The notes under the pieces are model-generated. The model saw only the letters and a program-made list of their open reading frames with translations, had not been told where the DNA came from and searched no databases. From assembly GCA_023397675.1 (NCBI GenBank), contig JAEWTV010000135.1, positions 1 to 7,063 on the forward strand: DNA of 7,063 bases. The letters are read 5' to 3'. The stretch comes from Bacillota bacterium. Lineage in GTDB: Bacteria; Bacillota; Clostridia; Acetivibrionales; JANLFN01. Positions within the stretch are counted from its first letter, which is position 1. Each line of letters begins with the position of its first letter. A program made the translations under genes and the position numbers. Shown one piece after another: positions 1-6,077 of this stretch.

Positions 1-529
1 AACATATATCCGCGCGCATGGTTTCAAAAAGGACCTGTGACAACTCATCATGGAAGGACGCAGAACGATTATCATAACAGCCGCAAGCCATATAAAGCTT
101 GATTTTGTCTGAATGGGTCAGAATTGAAGCTGCTGGAAATGAGTTAGTCAAGATCGTCAGCTCAAGTGGAGATTCAATGATGCTTTTTGCAATTTCAACA
201 GATGTTGATCCTGAATCAAGTATTATTGTCTGACCTGAGCTTAGTACATTATTTACTATATAGCCTGAAATCGATTCTTTTTCTTTTTTGTGCGCGATTG
301 AACGCATGTTAATGTTCGAATACAAAGCTGTTTTACCATTTGCAACTGCTCCGCCAAAGCTGCGTTTCAGAAGCCCTTCCTCTTCAAGATATCTGAGGTC
401 GTTCCGGATAGTTGCCTCGCTGCAATCAAGGGCTTGACAAAACTCTGCGACAGTCACGAGGTCATTAGCTATTAGCATACCCCGGATTTTTTCATGTCGG
501 ATTTCTGTCTTACTCTTTTCCTTATACAT
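1..529 (-). CDS. DeoR-family transcriptional repressor (partial, C-terminus beyond the window)
   Basis: I translated this by hand on the minus strand from the ATG at 529-527. The frame stays open for 176 codons to the left edge, so about 75 residues of a usual 250-residue DeoR protein are missing. Residues about 11-61 form the N-terminal winged helix-turn-helix: the recognition helix reads CSEATIRNDLRYLEEEGLL (36-54) and is followed by the family's GG-A motif (59-61). The C-terminal sugar-phosphate sensor domain starts near residue 75 and shows LDSGSTSVEIAK (104-115) and LTNS (127-130). A purine-rich stretch at 546-535 (GGAAAGAAGAGA) is the ribosome site, about 6 nt before the start. Such proteins usually repress adjacent sugar operons and respond to a phosphorylated sugar; it is divergent from the catabolic operon and probably controls it. 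In the sensor domain, ACGC (148-151) stands where relatives usually have a GG pair. The family call is firm; the ligand is unknown. Confidence 0.93.
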   Translation of the reverse strand, partial: MYKEKSKTEIRHEKIRGMLIANDLVTVAEFCQALDCSEATIRNDLRYLEEEGLLKRSFGGAVANGKTALYSNINMRSIAHKKEKESISGYIVNNVLSSGQTIILDSGSTSVEIAKSIIESPLELTILTNSFPAASILTHSDKIKLYMACGCYDNRSASFHDELSQVLFETMRADIC

Positions 530-597
530 TTTAATCTCTTCTTTCCATAATTATAGTTAAACTATTTAATAATTAGCATTTTATTTAATCTAACTAA

Positions 598-626
598 ATT
601 TTCACCTATAAATTTGTTGAAGTCAA
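598..626 (-). promoter_or_regulatory. Candidate promoter of the DeoR regulator gene
   Basis: Read on the minus strand, TTGACT (626-621, 5/6 to the sigma-A -35) is followed after 17 nt by GAAAAT (603-598, 4/6 to the -10). This would give a leader of about 60 nt. The -35 lies inside the left operator-like palindrome. An alternative is the perfect TATAAT at 555-550, but it has no acceptable -35, and its start point near 543 would cut into the ribosome site. The choice between the two is uncertain. Confidence 0.4.
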
Positions 627-629
627 TAA
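614..629. promoter_or_regulatory. Left operator-like palindrome (site A)
   Basis: TTGTTGA-AG-TCAATAA is an inverted repeat of 7-bp arms (6/7 paired) around a 2-bp centre. On the minus strand it reads TTATTGACTTCAACAA, which matches site B at 684-699 in 14 of 16 positions. It covers the candidate -35 of the regulator gene, so a protein bound here would block that promoter. The likely binder is the divergently encoded DeoR protein (inference from position and duplication). Confidence 0.6.
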
Positions 630-683
630 TAATTTTTAAAAAACATTGTATTTTATTAAAATCAATAAAAATGTATTAAAAAT

Positions 684-699
684 TTGTTGACTTCGACAA
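684..699. promoter_or_regulatory. Right operator-like palindrome (site B)
   Basis: TTGTTGA-CT-TCGACAA has 7-bp arms with 6/7 pairing around a 2-bp centre and overlaps the TTGACT -35 (687-692) of the operon promoter. It lies 70 bp from site A, start to start. Counting flanks, 610-632 and 680-702 also align as direct repeats at 19 of 23 positions, because the element is nearly palindromic. This is a plausible repressor operator for the catabolic operon. Confidence 0.62.
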
Positions 700-714
700 T
701 AAACGTGTTATTAT
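687..714 (+). promoter_or_regulatory. Operon promoter P1
   Basis: TTGACT (687-692, 5/6) and TATTAT (709-714, 5/6) are separated by 16 bp. A second TATTAT overlaps at 712-717 with a 19-bp spacer. An A/T-rich tract just upstream (about 640-683) could act as an UP element. Transcription would start near 721, giving a leader of about 70 nt before the dehydrogenase gene. The -35 lies inside operator-like site B. Confidence 0.6.
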
Positions 715-719
715 TATAG

Positions 720-733
720 CATAAGCGCTAAAA
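720..733 (+). promoter_or_regulatory. Possible catabolite-responsive element (cre-like)
   Basis: The core ATAAGCGCTAAA holds the central AAGCGCT of the Bacillota cre consensus TGWAARCGYTWNCW. The outer positions 1, 2 and 13 do not match. It lies at the predicted start point of P1 and upstream of P2, where CcpA binding would repress the operon when a preferred sugar is present. The match is partial, so this is a candidate only. Confidence 0.3.
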
Positions 734-735
734 AT

Positions 736-764
736 TTTACTGAAGGTAATATATTACTTATAAT
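736..764 (+). promoter_or_regulatory. Operon promoter P2 with a palindromic spacer
   Basis: TTTACT (736-741, 4/6) and a perfect TATAAT (759-764) are separated by 17 bp. The predicted start is near 771, about 20 nt before the dehydrogenase start codon. The spacer contains the perfect 12-bp palindrome GTAATATATTAC (746-757), which could be an operator or a chance result of the A/T-rich composition. P2 would give a short leader that keeps only the GGGGG stretch (779-783) as ribosome site. Confidence 0.45.
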
Positions 765-790
765 TTATCCATGGCATTGGGGGTTGTTAA

Positions 791-1852
791 ATGAAGAAAA
801 ATGCAAATCTCTTAAAAATTGGAATATTGGGTTGCGGCCCTATTTCCCAGGCTGCTCACTTTGAAGCTACCCGCAAGGCACATAATGCAGAATTGTATGC
901 AATTTGTGATGTTGCTGAGGATTTGCTTGAAAAGATGGCTAAGCTGCATGATGTAAATGTCGCATATAACGATTATGACAAAATGCTTGCTGATCCAAAT
1001 GTTGATGCGGTGATTATTGGTATAGCAGATCAGTTCCATGTACCATGTGCGATGAAAGCAATTGCCGCGGGTAAGCATGTTCTGATAGAAAAGCCTTTAG
1101 GTGTTAGTGTCGGTGAAAGTGAAGATCTGCGTGACTTTGCCCAAAAAGCTAATGTCACTGTCCAGATTGGAAACATGAAACGGTTTGATCCAGGAATTAG
1201 ATTTGCCCGTGACTTTGTAGAAAATGAAATGGGAGAAGTTCTTACTCTTAAAGCTTGGTATTGTGATAATGTCTACCGTTATACTGTAACCGATAATGTT
1301 ATGCCGATCTTATACCAGAGTTCAAAAGCACGTAAGCCGGATGGAAATCCTAAGGATAACAGGCAGAAATATTACATGATGACTCATGGCAGCCATCTTG
1401 TGGATACAGCCCGATTCCTGGGTGGTGAAATTCTAAGTGTAAACGCAAAAATGGTTAATAAATTCGACGCTTACAGCTGGCTGGTAGAAGTTCAGTTTGC
1501 AAACGGTAGCATAGGAAATCTTGACCTGACAGTTGCAGTACGCATGGACTGGCATGAGGGCTTTCAGATATATGGAGAGTTTGGTAGTGTCATCGGGCGC
1601 ACATATAACCCTTGGCTATTTAAATCTAGTGATGTTGAAGTTTTTTCAACAAAAGATGGTTTATTTAGACGGCCCCTCGGAGAAGACAGTCATTTTTACA
1701 AACTTCAGGTAGAAGGATTTGCTGATACAATTCTTAATAGTGTTTCACAGCATGGTGCTTCTTTAGATGATGGTGTAGCTGCAGTTAGAGCTATCACCGC
1801 GATTGCCCGCTCGGTTGAAACCGGAGAACGTGTGTATCTGGCATATGTTTAG
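791..1852 (+). CDS. Gfo/Idh/MocA-family NAD(P)-dependent sugar dehydrogenase
   Basis: This 353-residue protein has the family's usual length and two domains. Residues about 7-125 are a Rossmann fold: the nucleotide loop is GILGCGPISQAAH (11-23), and D40 at the end of strand 2 favours NAD over NADP. EKP (100-102) carries the conserved Lys of the active site. The C-terminal alpha/beta domain includes IGNMKRFDPG (126-135) and THGSHLVDTARFLGG (198-212), whose His and Asp are the usual catalytic positions. Cytosolic; no signal peptide. It is the first gene of the operon, and the ATG at 791 fits the start of the fold, with a weak GGGGG (779-783) 7 nt upstream. Relatives oxidise or reduce hydroxyl groups of sugars, polyols and glycosides, so the reaction type is likely but the substrate is not known. 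Together with the kinase and TIM-barrel genes it points to oxidation of an imported carbohydrate. No oddities in reading frame or length. Confidence 0.93.
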   Translation: MKKNANLLKIGILGCGPISQAAHFEATRKAHNAELYAICDVAEDLLEKMAKLHDVNVAYNDYDKMLADPNVDAVIIGIADQFHVPCAMKAIAAGKHVLIEKPLGVSVGESEDLRDFAQKANVTVQIGNMKRFDPGIRFARDFVENEMGEVLTLKAWYCDNVYRYTVTDNVMPILYQSSKARKPDGNPKDNRQKYYMMTHGSHLVDTARFLGGEILSVNAKMVNKFDAYSWLVEVQFANGSIGNLDLTVAVRMDWHEGFQIYGEFGSVIGRTYNPWLFKSSDVEVFSTKDGLFRRPLGEDSHFYKLQVEGFADTILNSVSQHGASLDDGVAAVRAITAIARSVETGERVYLAYV

Positions 1853-1873
1853 TACATAATCATCTTAGTGCAG

Positions 1874-1879
1874 AAAGGA
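1874..1879 (+). promoter_or_regulatory. Ribosome binding site deciding the ROK kinase start
   Basis: AAAGGA lies 8 nt before the ATG at 1888 but only 2 nt before an in-frame GTG at 1882. The spacing favours ATG 1888 as the true start. Confidence 0.75.
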
Positions 1880-1887
1880 TAGTGTCT

Positions 1888-2856
1888 ATGAATTACTACA
1901 TAGGAATTGATCTTGGAGGAACTAACATCAAAGCGATGATTATGAGCGACAAATTTCAGGTGGTATGTAAGAATAGCTTATCTACACCAAGTCAAAAATC
2001 ACCTGAAAACATATTTGGAGTTATTATTAATCTGATCGAATCTATGCTTAAGGATTCTTCAGTTTGTATAGATGATGTTTTGGGTATTGGTATTGGTATT
2101 CCCGGCTTGACTGATAGCCGGGTGAATAAAGTATTCAATGCGCCAAATCTTTTCTGGATAGACCAATACGTTGGTAAACCCCTTAAGGATTACTTTAAAA
2201 AACCTATATATACAGAAAACGACGGAAATGTTAATGCACTTGGTGAGATGCATTTTGGTGCTGGAAAGGGCTTCAGGCATATTATTCTTCTGACATTGGG
2301 TACCGGGGTGGGCAGCGGTATTATTCTTGACGGCAGGCTTTTACATGGTGCTTCAAATGTTGCCGGTGAAGCAGGACACATGGTTATTGAATTAGGTGGA
2401 GAACTATGTTCATGCGGGAAAAGCGGATGCTTTGAAAGCTCCTGTTCTGCAACTGCAATGATAAAACATGCAAGAAAACTTGTGACAGAAAAGCCTGATA
2501 CTGTTCTGCTGAAATATGCATCAGGAGACATTAATTCCATTACATGTGAAATGATTGATCAGGGCTTTGATGTAGGTGATGCATTATCAATAGAAATTAT
2601 TGAAACCTTCGCGAAAAAGCTGAGTATTGGTCTGGTCAACCTAATAAATTTATTGAACCCTGAAATAATTATTATCAGCGGTGGACTGTCCAATTCAGGA
2701 GACCGCATACTAAATCTGACTCGTAAGCTGGTGGAAGAGTCTTTAATGCATCCTATCCAACGCTGCAGCATTGTTGTTGGAGAGTTAGGTTCTGATGCGG
2801 GAGTTATGGGAGCCTGCTCAGTCGTAGCAGCCTCGCAGAGATTTATACAAAAGTGA
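1888..2856 (+). CDS. ROK-family sugar kinase
   Basis: A ROK-family (repressor/ORF/kinase) ATP-dependent sugar kinase of 322 residues, the usual length for a stand-alone kinase. It has no N-terminal DNA-binding extension, so it is an enzyme rather than a ROK repressor. The phosphate-binding loop is DLGGTNIKA (8-16). ENDGN (110-114) carries the catalytic base Asp112, and GTGVGSGI (138-145) is the second phosphate motif. GEAGH (160-164) contacts sugar and zinc, and CSCGKSGC (174-181) supplies the three zinc cysteines beside His164. ISGG (263-266) lies in the adenosine site. All catalytic and zinc residues are present, so it should be active. The start is ATG 1888, set by AAAGGA; an in-frame GTG two codons earlier is badly spaced. 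It follows the dehydrogenase after 35 nt. Relatives phosphorylate glucose, fructose, allose, ManNAc or GlcNAc. Which one applies here cannot be read from sequence. It suits an ABC-imported, unphosphorylated sugar, and its product could be the inducer. Confidence 0.95.
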   Translation: MNYYIGIDLGGTNIKAMIMSDKFQVVCKNSLSTPSQKSPENIFGVIINLIESMLKDSSVCIDDVLGIGIGIPGLTDSRVNKVFNAPNLFWIDQYVGKPLKDYFKKPIYTENDGNVNALGEMHFGAGKGFRHIILLTLGTGVGSGIILDGRLLHGASNVAGEAGHMVIELGGELCSCGKSGCFESSCSATAMIKHARKLVTEKPDTVLLKYASGDINSITCEMIDQGFDVGDALSIEIIETFAKKLSIGLVNLINLLNPEIIIISGGLSNSGDRILNLTRKLVEESLMHPIQRCSIVVGELGSDAGVMGACSVVAASQRFIQK

Positions 2857-2861
2857 CATGG

Positions 2862-2869
2862 AAAGGAAG
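2862..2869 (+). promoter_or_regulatory. Ribosome binding site deciding the TIM-barrel start
   Basis: AAAGGAAG lies 6 nt before ATG 2876. The earlier in-frame ATG at 2858 would put this site inside the gene and has no ribosome site of its own. The barrel's first strand (MQLGIFAKTF) also begins at 2876. Confidence 0.8.
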
Positions 2870-2875
2870 ATTGTT

Positions 2876-3721
2876 ATGCAGTTGGGTATATTTGCCAAGA
2901 CGTTTATTCGAGGAAGCTTTGAGGAAGTATTTGATGCAGTAAGGGATAATGGATTAAATCAAGTGCAGTTTAATATGGCTTGTACTGGCTTGGAAACTTT
3001 GCCTGATTACATTGATACGAGCTTGTTAGATAATATTAGAAAAGAGTCTATTAACAGAGGGGTAGACATTGCAGCTATTTCCGGAACATACAACATGATT
3101 CATCCAGATAAGAAACAGCGAGAGCTTGGGTTGAAAAGGCTGGAGGTGCTTGCAGGAGCCTGTTCCAGAATCGGTACTGATGTTATTACATTATGTACCG
3201 GAACACGAAATGAGACCAGTATGTGGAAAAAACATCCTGATAACAATTCTGCTGACAGTTGGAATGATTTGTGTAATTCGATGGCTGGAGCATTGAAAAT
3301 TGCTGGAGATTATCATTTAACTCTTGCTATTGAGCCTGAGATTTCCAATGTAGTGGATAATGCTGTCAAAGCAAGGCGCCTGCTTGATGAAATGAAGTCA
3401 CCATTTTTAAAAATTATTATGGATGGCGCAAATTTGTTTAGACCTGGTGATGCTAACTATATGACTGATGTATTAGACAGAGCTTTTGACCTGCTCGCCA
3501 ATGACATTGTTATAGCTCATGCCAAGGATCTGGCCAGTGATGAGGAAACAAGCTTTGTAGCAGCCGGACAAGGAATCCTTAATTATTCATCATATTTGAA
3601 ACACCTTCGAGATTGCAATTTCCAGGGAGCTTTAATTATTCATGGTTTATCCGAAAGTCAGGTTCCGGAGAGTGTTGCCTTCATAAAGGAACAGATTGAA
3701 AGGCTTGACAGGGAGGCGTAA
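2876..3721 (+). CDS. Xylose isomerase-like TIM-barrel protein (sugar isomerase/epimerase family)
   Basis: A 281-residue protein of the AP-endonuclease-2/xylose-isomerase-like TIM-barrel superfamily. Members are sugar epimerases, isomerases, hydratases and lyases that use a divalent metal. The first strand is LGIFAKTF (3-10). The usual metal positions can be traced: Glu153 in LAIEPE (150-155), Asp183 in IIMDGANLF (180-188), His215 in IAHAKD (213-218). The fourth position, normally a Glu at the end of the last strand, is His256 in GALIIHGLSES (251-261); the CAT codon lies at 3641-3643. The protein may therefore bind metal differently or do different chemistry from tagatose 3-epimerase-type enzymes. 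The start is ATG 2876, since the alternative at 2858 has no ribosome site. It sits 19 nt after the kinase and 4 nt before the hydrolase. A role on the dehydrogenase product (epimerisation, isomerisation or beta-elimination) is inference. The fold is certain; the reaction is open. Confidence 0.88.
   Translation: MQLGIFAKTFIRGSFEEVFDAVRDNGLNQVQFNMACTGLETLPDYIDTSLLDNIRKESINRGVDIAAISGTYNMIHPDKKQRELGLKRLEVLAGACSRIGTDVITLCTGTRNETSMWKKHPDNNSADSWNDLCNSMAGALKIAGDYHLTLAIEPEISNVVDNAVKARRLLDEMKSPFLKIIMDGANLFRPGDANYMTDVLDRAFDLLANDIVIAHAKDLASDEETSFVAAGQGILNYSSYLKHLRDCNFQGALIIHGLSESQVPESVAFIKEQIERLDREA
3710..3716 (+). promoter_or_regulatory. Ribosome binding site deciding the hydrolase start
   Basis: AGGGAGG lies 9 nt before ATG 3726, inside the last codons of the TIM-barrel gene. 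It rules out the in-frame ATG at 3696, which lies upstream of it and would add ten residues unlike the start of this fold. Confidence 0.8.
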
Positions 3722-3725
3722 TACA

Positions 3726-4532
3726 ATGGCATTATTCTATCATGAGGGTATTAAATTCAACTTTATAGATAATGGAAAAGGTGTACCATTCATTTTCCAG
3801 CATGGTCTGGGTGGGAGCCTTGAACAGCCACAAGGTTTATTCACGCCACCGAAAGGTATCCGTTTTCTCTCGTTTGATTTCCGCGGACATGGAGATACCT
3901 CGATTGGATTGGAAAAAGAACTTTGTTTCAAGACATTTGCTGATGATTTGGTAGCATTTATGAATTATCTGCAAATTGAGAAAGCAATTGTTGGGGGCAT
4001 TTCGATGGGGGCAGCAGTGGCATTGAATTTTGCAATACGCTATCCCGAAAGAATTCTTGGCTGTGTTTTCTCAAGACCGGCCTGGTTGGATCATCCAATG
4101 TCACAGGATAATATAGATTTATTCAGGAATGTTGCCAATCTTATTTCGGAGTATGGACCAGAGCTTGGACGTGAGATTTTTAGCGAATCCCAAGGATATG
4201 CCCGCCTTAATCAAGAGTCATGTGCAGTGGCGCAGTCTTTCTTGAATTATTTCGATTATAAGGATGCGAAAACCACAGCAGCAAAGTTTGTGTCAATGCC
4301 AGCCGATTCGCCTTGCAACAGCAAGGAGGAATGGAATAGGATTAAGGTTCCGGTTCTGATAATGGCTAACGGCTCAGATCCCATTCATCCCCTGGAATAT
4401 GGACGGATTATGGCTGAATATGTTCCTCAGGCTGAATTTTATGAGATCACAGCAAAATCGGTAGACAGCCAAAAACACATTTCGGATTTACATAAACACT
4501 TAGATGAGTTTTTGCAAAAACATTTCATATAA
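3726..4532 (+). CDS. Alpha/beta hydrolase
   Basis: A 268-residue alpha/beta-hydrolase-fold protein of typical length. The oxyanion loop is HGLGGS (26-31), followed by DFRGHGDT (51-58). The nucleophile elbow GISMG (91-95) carries Ser93. Asp218 in NGSDPIHP (215-222) and His251 in QKHISD (249-254) complete the triad in the right order. All three catalytic residues are present, so the enzyme should be active. There is no signal peptide, so it acts in the cytosol. The fold covers esterases, enol-lactonases and other C-O or C-C hydrolases, and the compact form here resembles the 3-oxoadipate enol-lactonase type; sequence does not settle the substrate. It starts 4 nt after the TIM-barrel gene, close enough for coupled translation. 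Within this operon it could open a sugar lactone made by the dehydrogenase, or remove an ester group from an imported glycoside. Both are inference. Confidence 0.9.
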   Translation: MALFYHEGIKFNFIDNGKGVPFIFQHGLGGSLEQPQGLFTPPKGIRFLSFDFRGHGDTSIGLEKELCFKTFADDLVAFMNYLQIEKAIVGGISMGAAVALNFAIRYPERILGCVFSRPAWLDHPMSQDNIDLFRNVANLISEYGPELGREIFSESQGYARLNQESCAVAQSFLNYFDYKDAKTTAAKFVSMPADSPCNSKEEWNRIKVPVLIMANGSDPIHPLEYGRIMAEYVPQAEFYEITAKSVDSQKHISDLHKHLDEFLQKHFI

Positions 4533-4558
4533 ATCTGTAGGAAAGAAGGAAAAACGGT

Positions 4559-6076
4559 ATGCCAAAACTTGAAGGCGAGATTCTTCTTGATATGAAAGGA
4601 ATAATAAAGTCTTTTCCAGGCACTATTGCTTTGAATGATGTTCAGCTTCAGGTTCGACGTGGAGAAGTTCATGCCTTAATGGGTGAGAATGGTGCGGGCA
4701 AATCAACATTGATGAAGATTGTTGCGGGATTGATAAAACCTGACGCTGGAGAAATTTGGTTTAATGGTAAAAATGTTAGTTTTACAAACCCTGCTGAAGC
4801 TATCGATGCTGGCGTAAGTATGATTCATCAGGAACTGAATCCTGTTCTGCACATGACGATTGCTGAAAACATTTTCCTGCATCGGGAACCAACAAAAATG
4901 AATAGCCTTTTTATAGATAAAGCGAAAATGAATACAAAGACACAGGAAATTCTTAAAAGATTTGGTTTAAACCTTAGCCCTCGAACGAAAATGATTAATT
5001 TGACAATTGCTCAAATGCAGATGATAGAAATCATTAAAGCAGTGACTTTTAATGCTCGCTTGGTAATTATGGATGAACCGACATCATCCCTTGACAGTGA
5101 TGAGACAGAGAATCTTTTTAAAACCATAGCTGAACTAAAAGACAAGGGGATAAGTATTGTATATATTTCACACAGGATGGATGAAATAGCTCGTATAAGT
5201 GACAGGGTAACAGTATTCCGTGATGGATGTTATATAGGCACTAGAAATATTGACCAAATTGATCGTAGCATGCTTATCAAAATGATGGTGGGACGCGACC
5301 TTTCGGATATTTATGATAAGACGCCGGTCATACCTGGAGAGGTTGTTATTAAAGTAAAAAAATTAACCCGAAAGGGTGTATTTAAGGATATAAGTTTTGA
5401 GGTGCGGACTGGTGAAATTGTTGGGTTTGCTGGGTTAGTTGGTGCTGGGAGAAGTGAAATTATGAAGGCGATTTTTGGACTGGATCCAGTAGATTCCGGT
5501 GAAATCATTTGGCGTGACAAACCCATTCATATTAAGAATACTTCAGATGCTATTAGAAATGGAATTGCTATGGTTACCGAGGACCGAAAAAAATATGGAT
5601 TGGTTCTATGCCGTAATTTGCTTGAAAACATCAGTTTGCCAAATTTGAAGAAACAGCATAAGGGTTTGTTCATAAACCATAATGTTCAAAATACTAATGC
5701 TTCTGAAATGGCATCCCGGCTCTCAGTTAAGGCACCGAATCTTAAAGTTGAAGCCAGAAGCCTAAGCGGCGGAAATCAGCAAAAGGTTATTTTAGCTAAA
5801 TGGCTTATGGCTTCGCCCAAACTGATAATTTTTGATGAACCGACCCGTGGAATCGACATCGGTGCAAAAAATGAAATTTATAAACTTATGTGTCAGTTCG
5901 CATCGAAAGGGATGGCAATAATTCTTGTTTCTTCAGAAATGGAAGAGGTTATTGGTATGAGTGACAGGGTTATAGTTGTACATGAAGGCAGAATCAGCGG
6001 TGAATTCCGAAGAAAAGATCTGAAAGATATGTCTAAAGCACAAGAGCTTATTCTTAATAAGGCAATGGGGGGTTAA
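4559..6076 (+). CDS. Sugar ABC transporter ATP-binding protein (RbsA/MglA type)
   Basis: A 505-residue protein with two fused nucleotide-binding domains, the size and layout of ribose/galactose-type importers. Domain 1 (about 8-245) has Walker A GENGAGKST (42-50), a signature LTIAQMQ (148-154), Walker B LVIMDEPTS (168-176) and switch His205. Domain 2 (about 260-500) has the Walker A replaced by GLVGAGRSE (292-300), with Arg for Lys, an intact LSGGNQQK (402-409), Walker B LIIFDEPTRG (422-431) and Ser458 in place of the switch His. The asymmetry, with one degenerate site, is normal for this carbohydrate-uptake (CUT2) class and is not a defect. It acts on the cytosolic face of the membrane with the permease encoded 1 nt downstream. 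The ATG at 4559 has AGAAGGA 8 nt upstream. The class carries monosaccharides; ribose, galactose, xylose, arabinose or another sugar cannot be told apart here, so I give no gene symbol. Confidence 0.95.
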   Translation: MPKLEGEILLDMKGIIKSFPGTIALNDVQLQVRRGEVHALMGENGAGKSTLMKIVAGLIKPDAGEIWFNGKNVSFTNPAEAIDAGVSMIHQELNPVLHMTIAENIFLHREPTKMNSLFIDKAKMNTKTQEILKRFGLNLSPRTKMINLTIAQMQMIEIIKAVTFNARLVIMDEPTSSLDSDETENLFKTIAELKDKGISIVYISHRMDEIARISDRVTVFRDGCYIGTRNIDQIDRSMLIKMMVGRDLSDIYDKTPVIPGEVVIKVKKLTRKGVFKDISFEVRTGEIVGFAGLVGAGRSEIMKAIFGLDPVDSGEIIWRDKPIHIKNTSDAIRNGIAMVTEDRKKYGLVLCRNLLENISLPNLKKQHKGLFINHNVQNTNASEMASRLSVKAPNLKVEARSLSGGNQQKVILAKWLMASPKLIIFDEPTRGIDIGAKNEIYKLMCQFASKGMAIILVSSEMEEVIGMSDRVIVVHEGRISGEFRRKDLKDMSKAQELILNKAMGG

Positions 6077-6077
6077 T

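Noticed and set aside
550..555. Perfect minus-strand TATAAT as the main promoter of the regulator.
   Set aside because: No credible -35 is found at 16-19 bp, and the start would fall inside the ribosome site. It is kept only as an alternative.
771..794. A seven-codon open frame (MALGVVK) whose stop overlaps the dehydrogenase start codon and whose ATG sits at the predicted P2 start point.
   Set aside because: It has no ribosome site and is too short to judge. The overlap is probably chance, although a leaderless coupled mini-ORF cannot be excluded.
2082..2101. Tandem GGTATT repeats in the ROK kinase gene.
   Set aside because: They encode the conserved Gly-Ile run (GIGIGIPG) of the family and are not a separate repeat element.
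2101..2122. Perfect 7-bp inverted repeat CCCGGCT / AGCCGGG with an 8-nt loop inside the ROK kinase gene.
   Set aside because: It lies in mid-gene over the conserved IPG motif, has no T-tract after it and is most simply explained by codon content.
4559..6076. Degenerate second ATP site (Arg for the Walker A Lys, Ser for the switch His) as a sign of gene decay.
   Set aside because: This asymmetry is usual in RbsA/MglA-type transporters.
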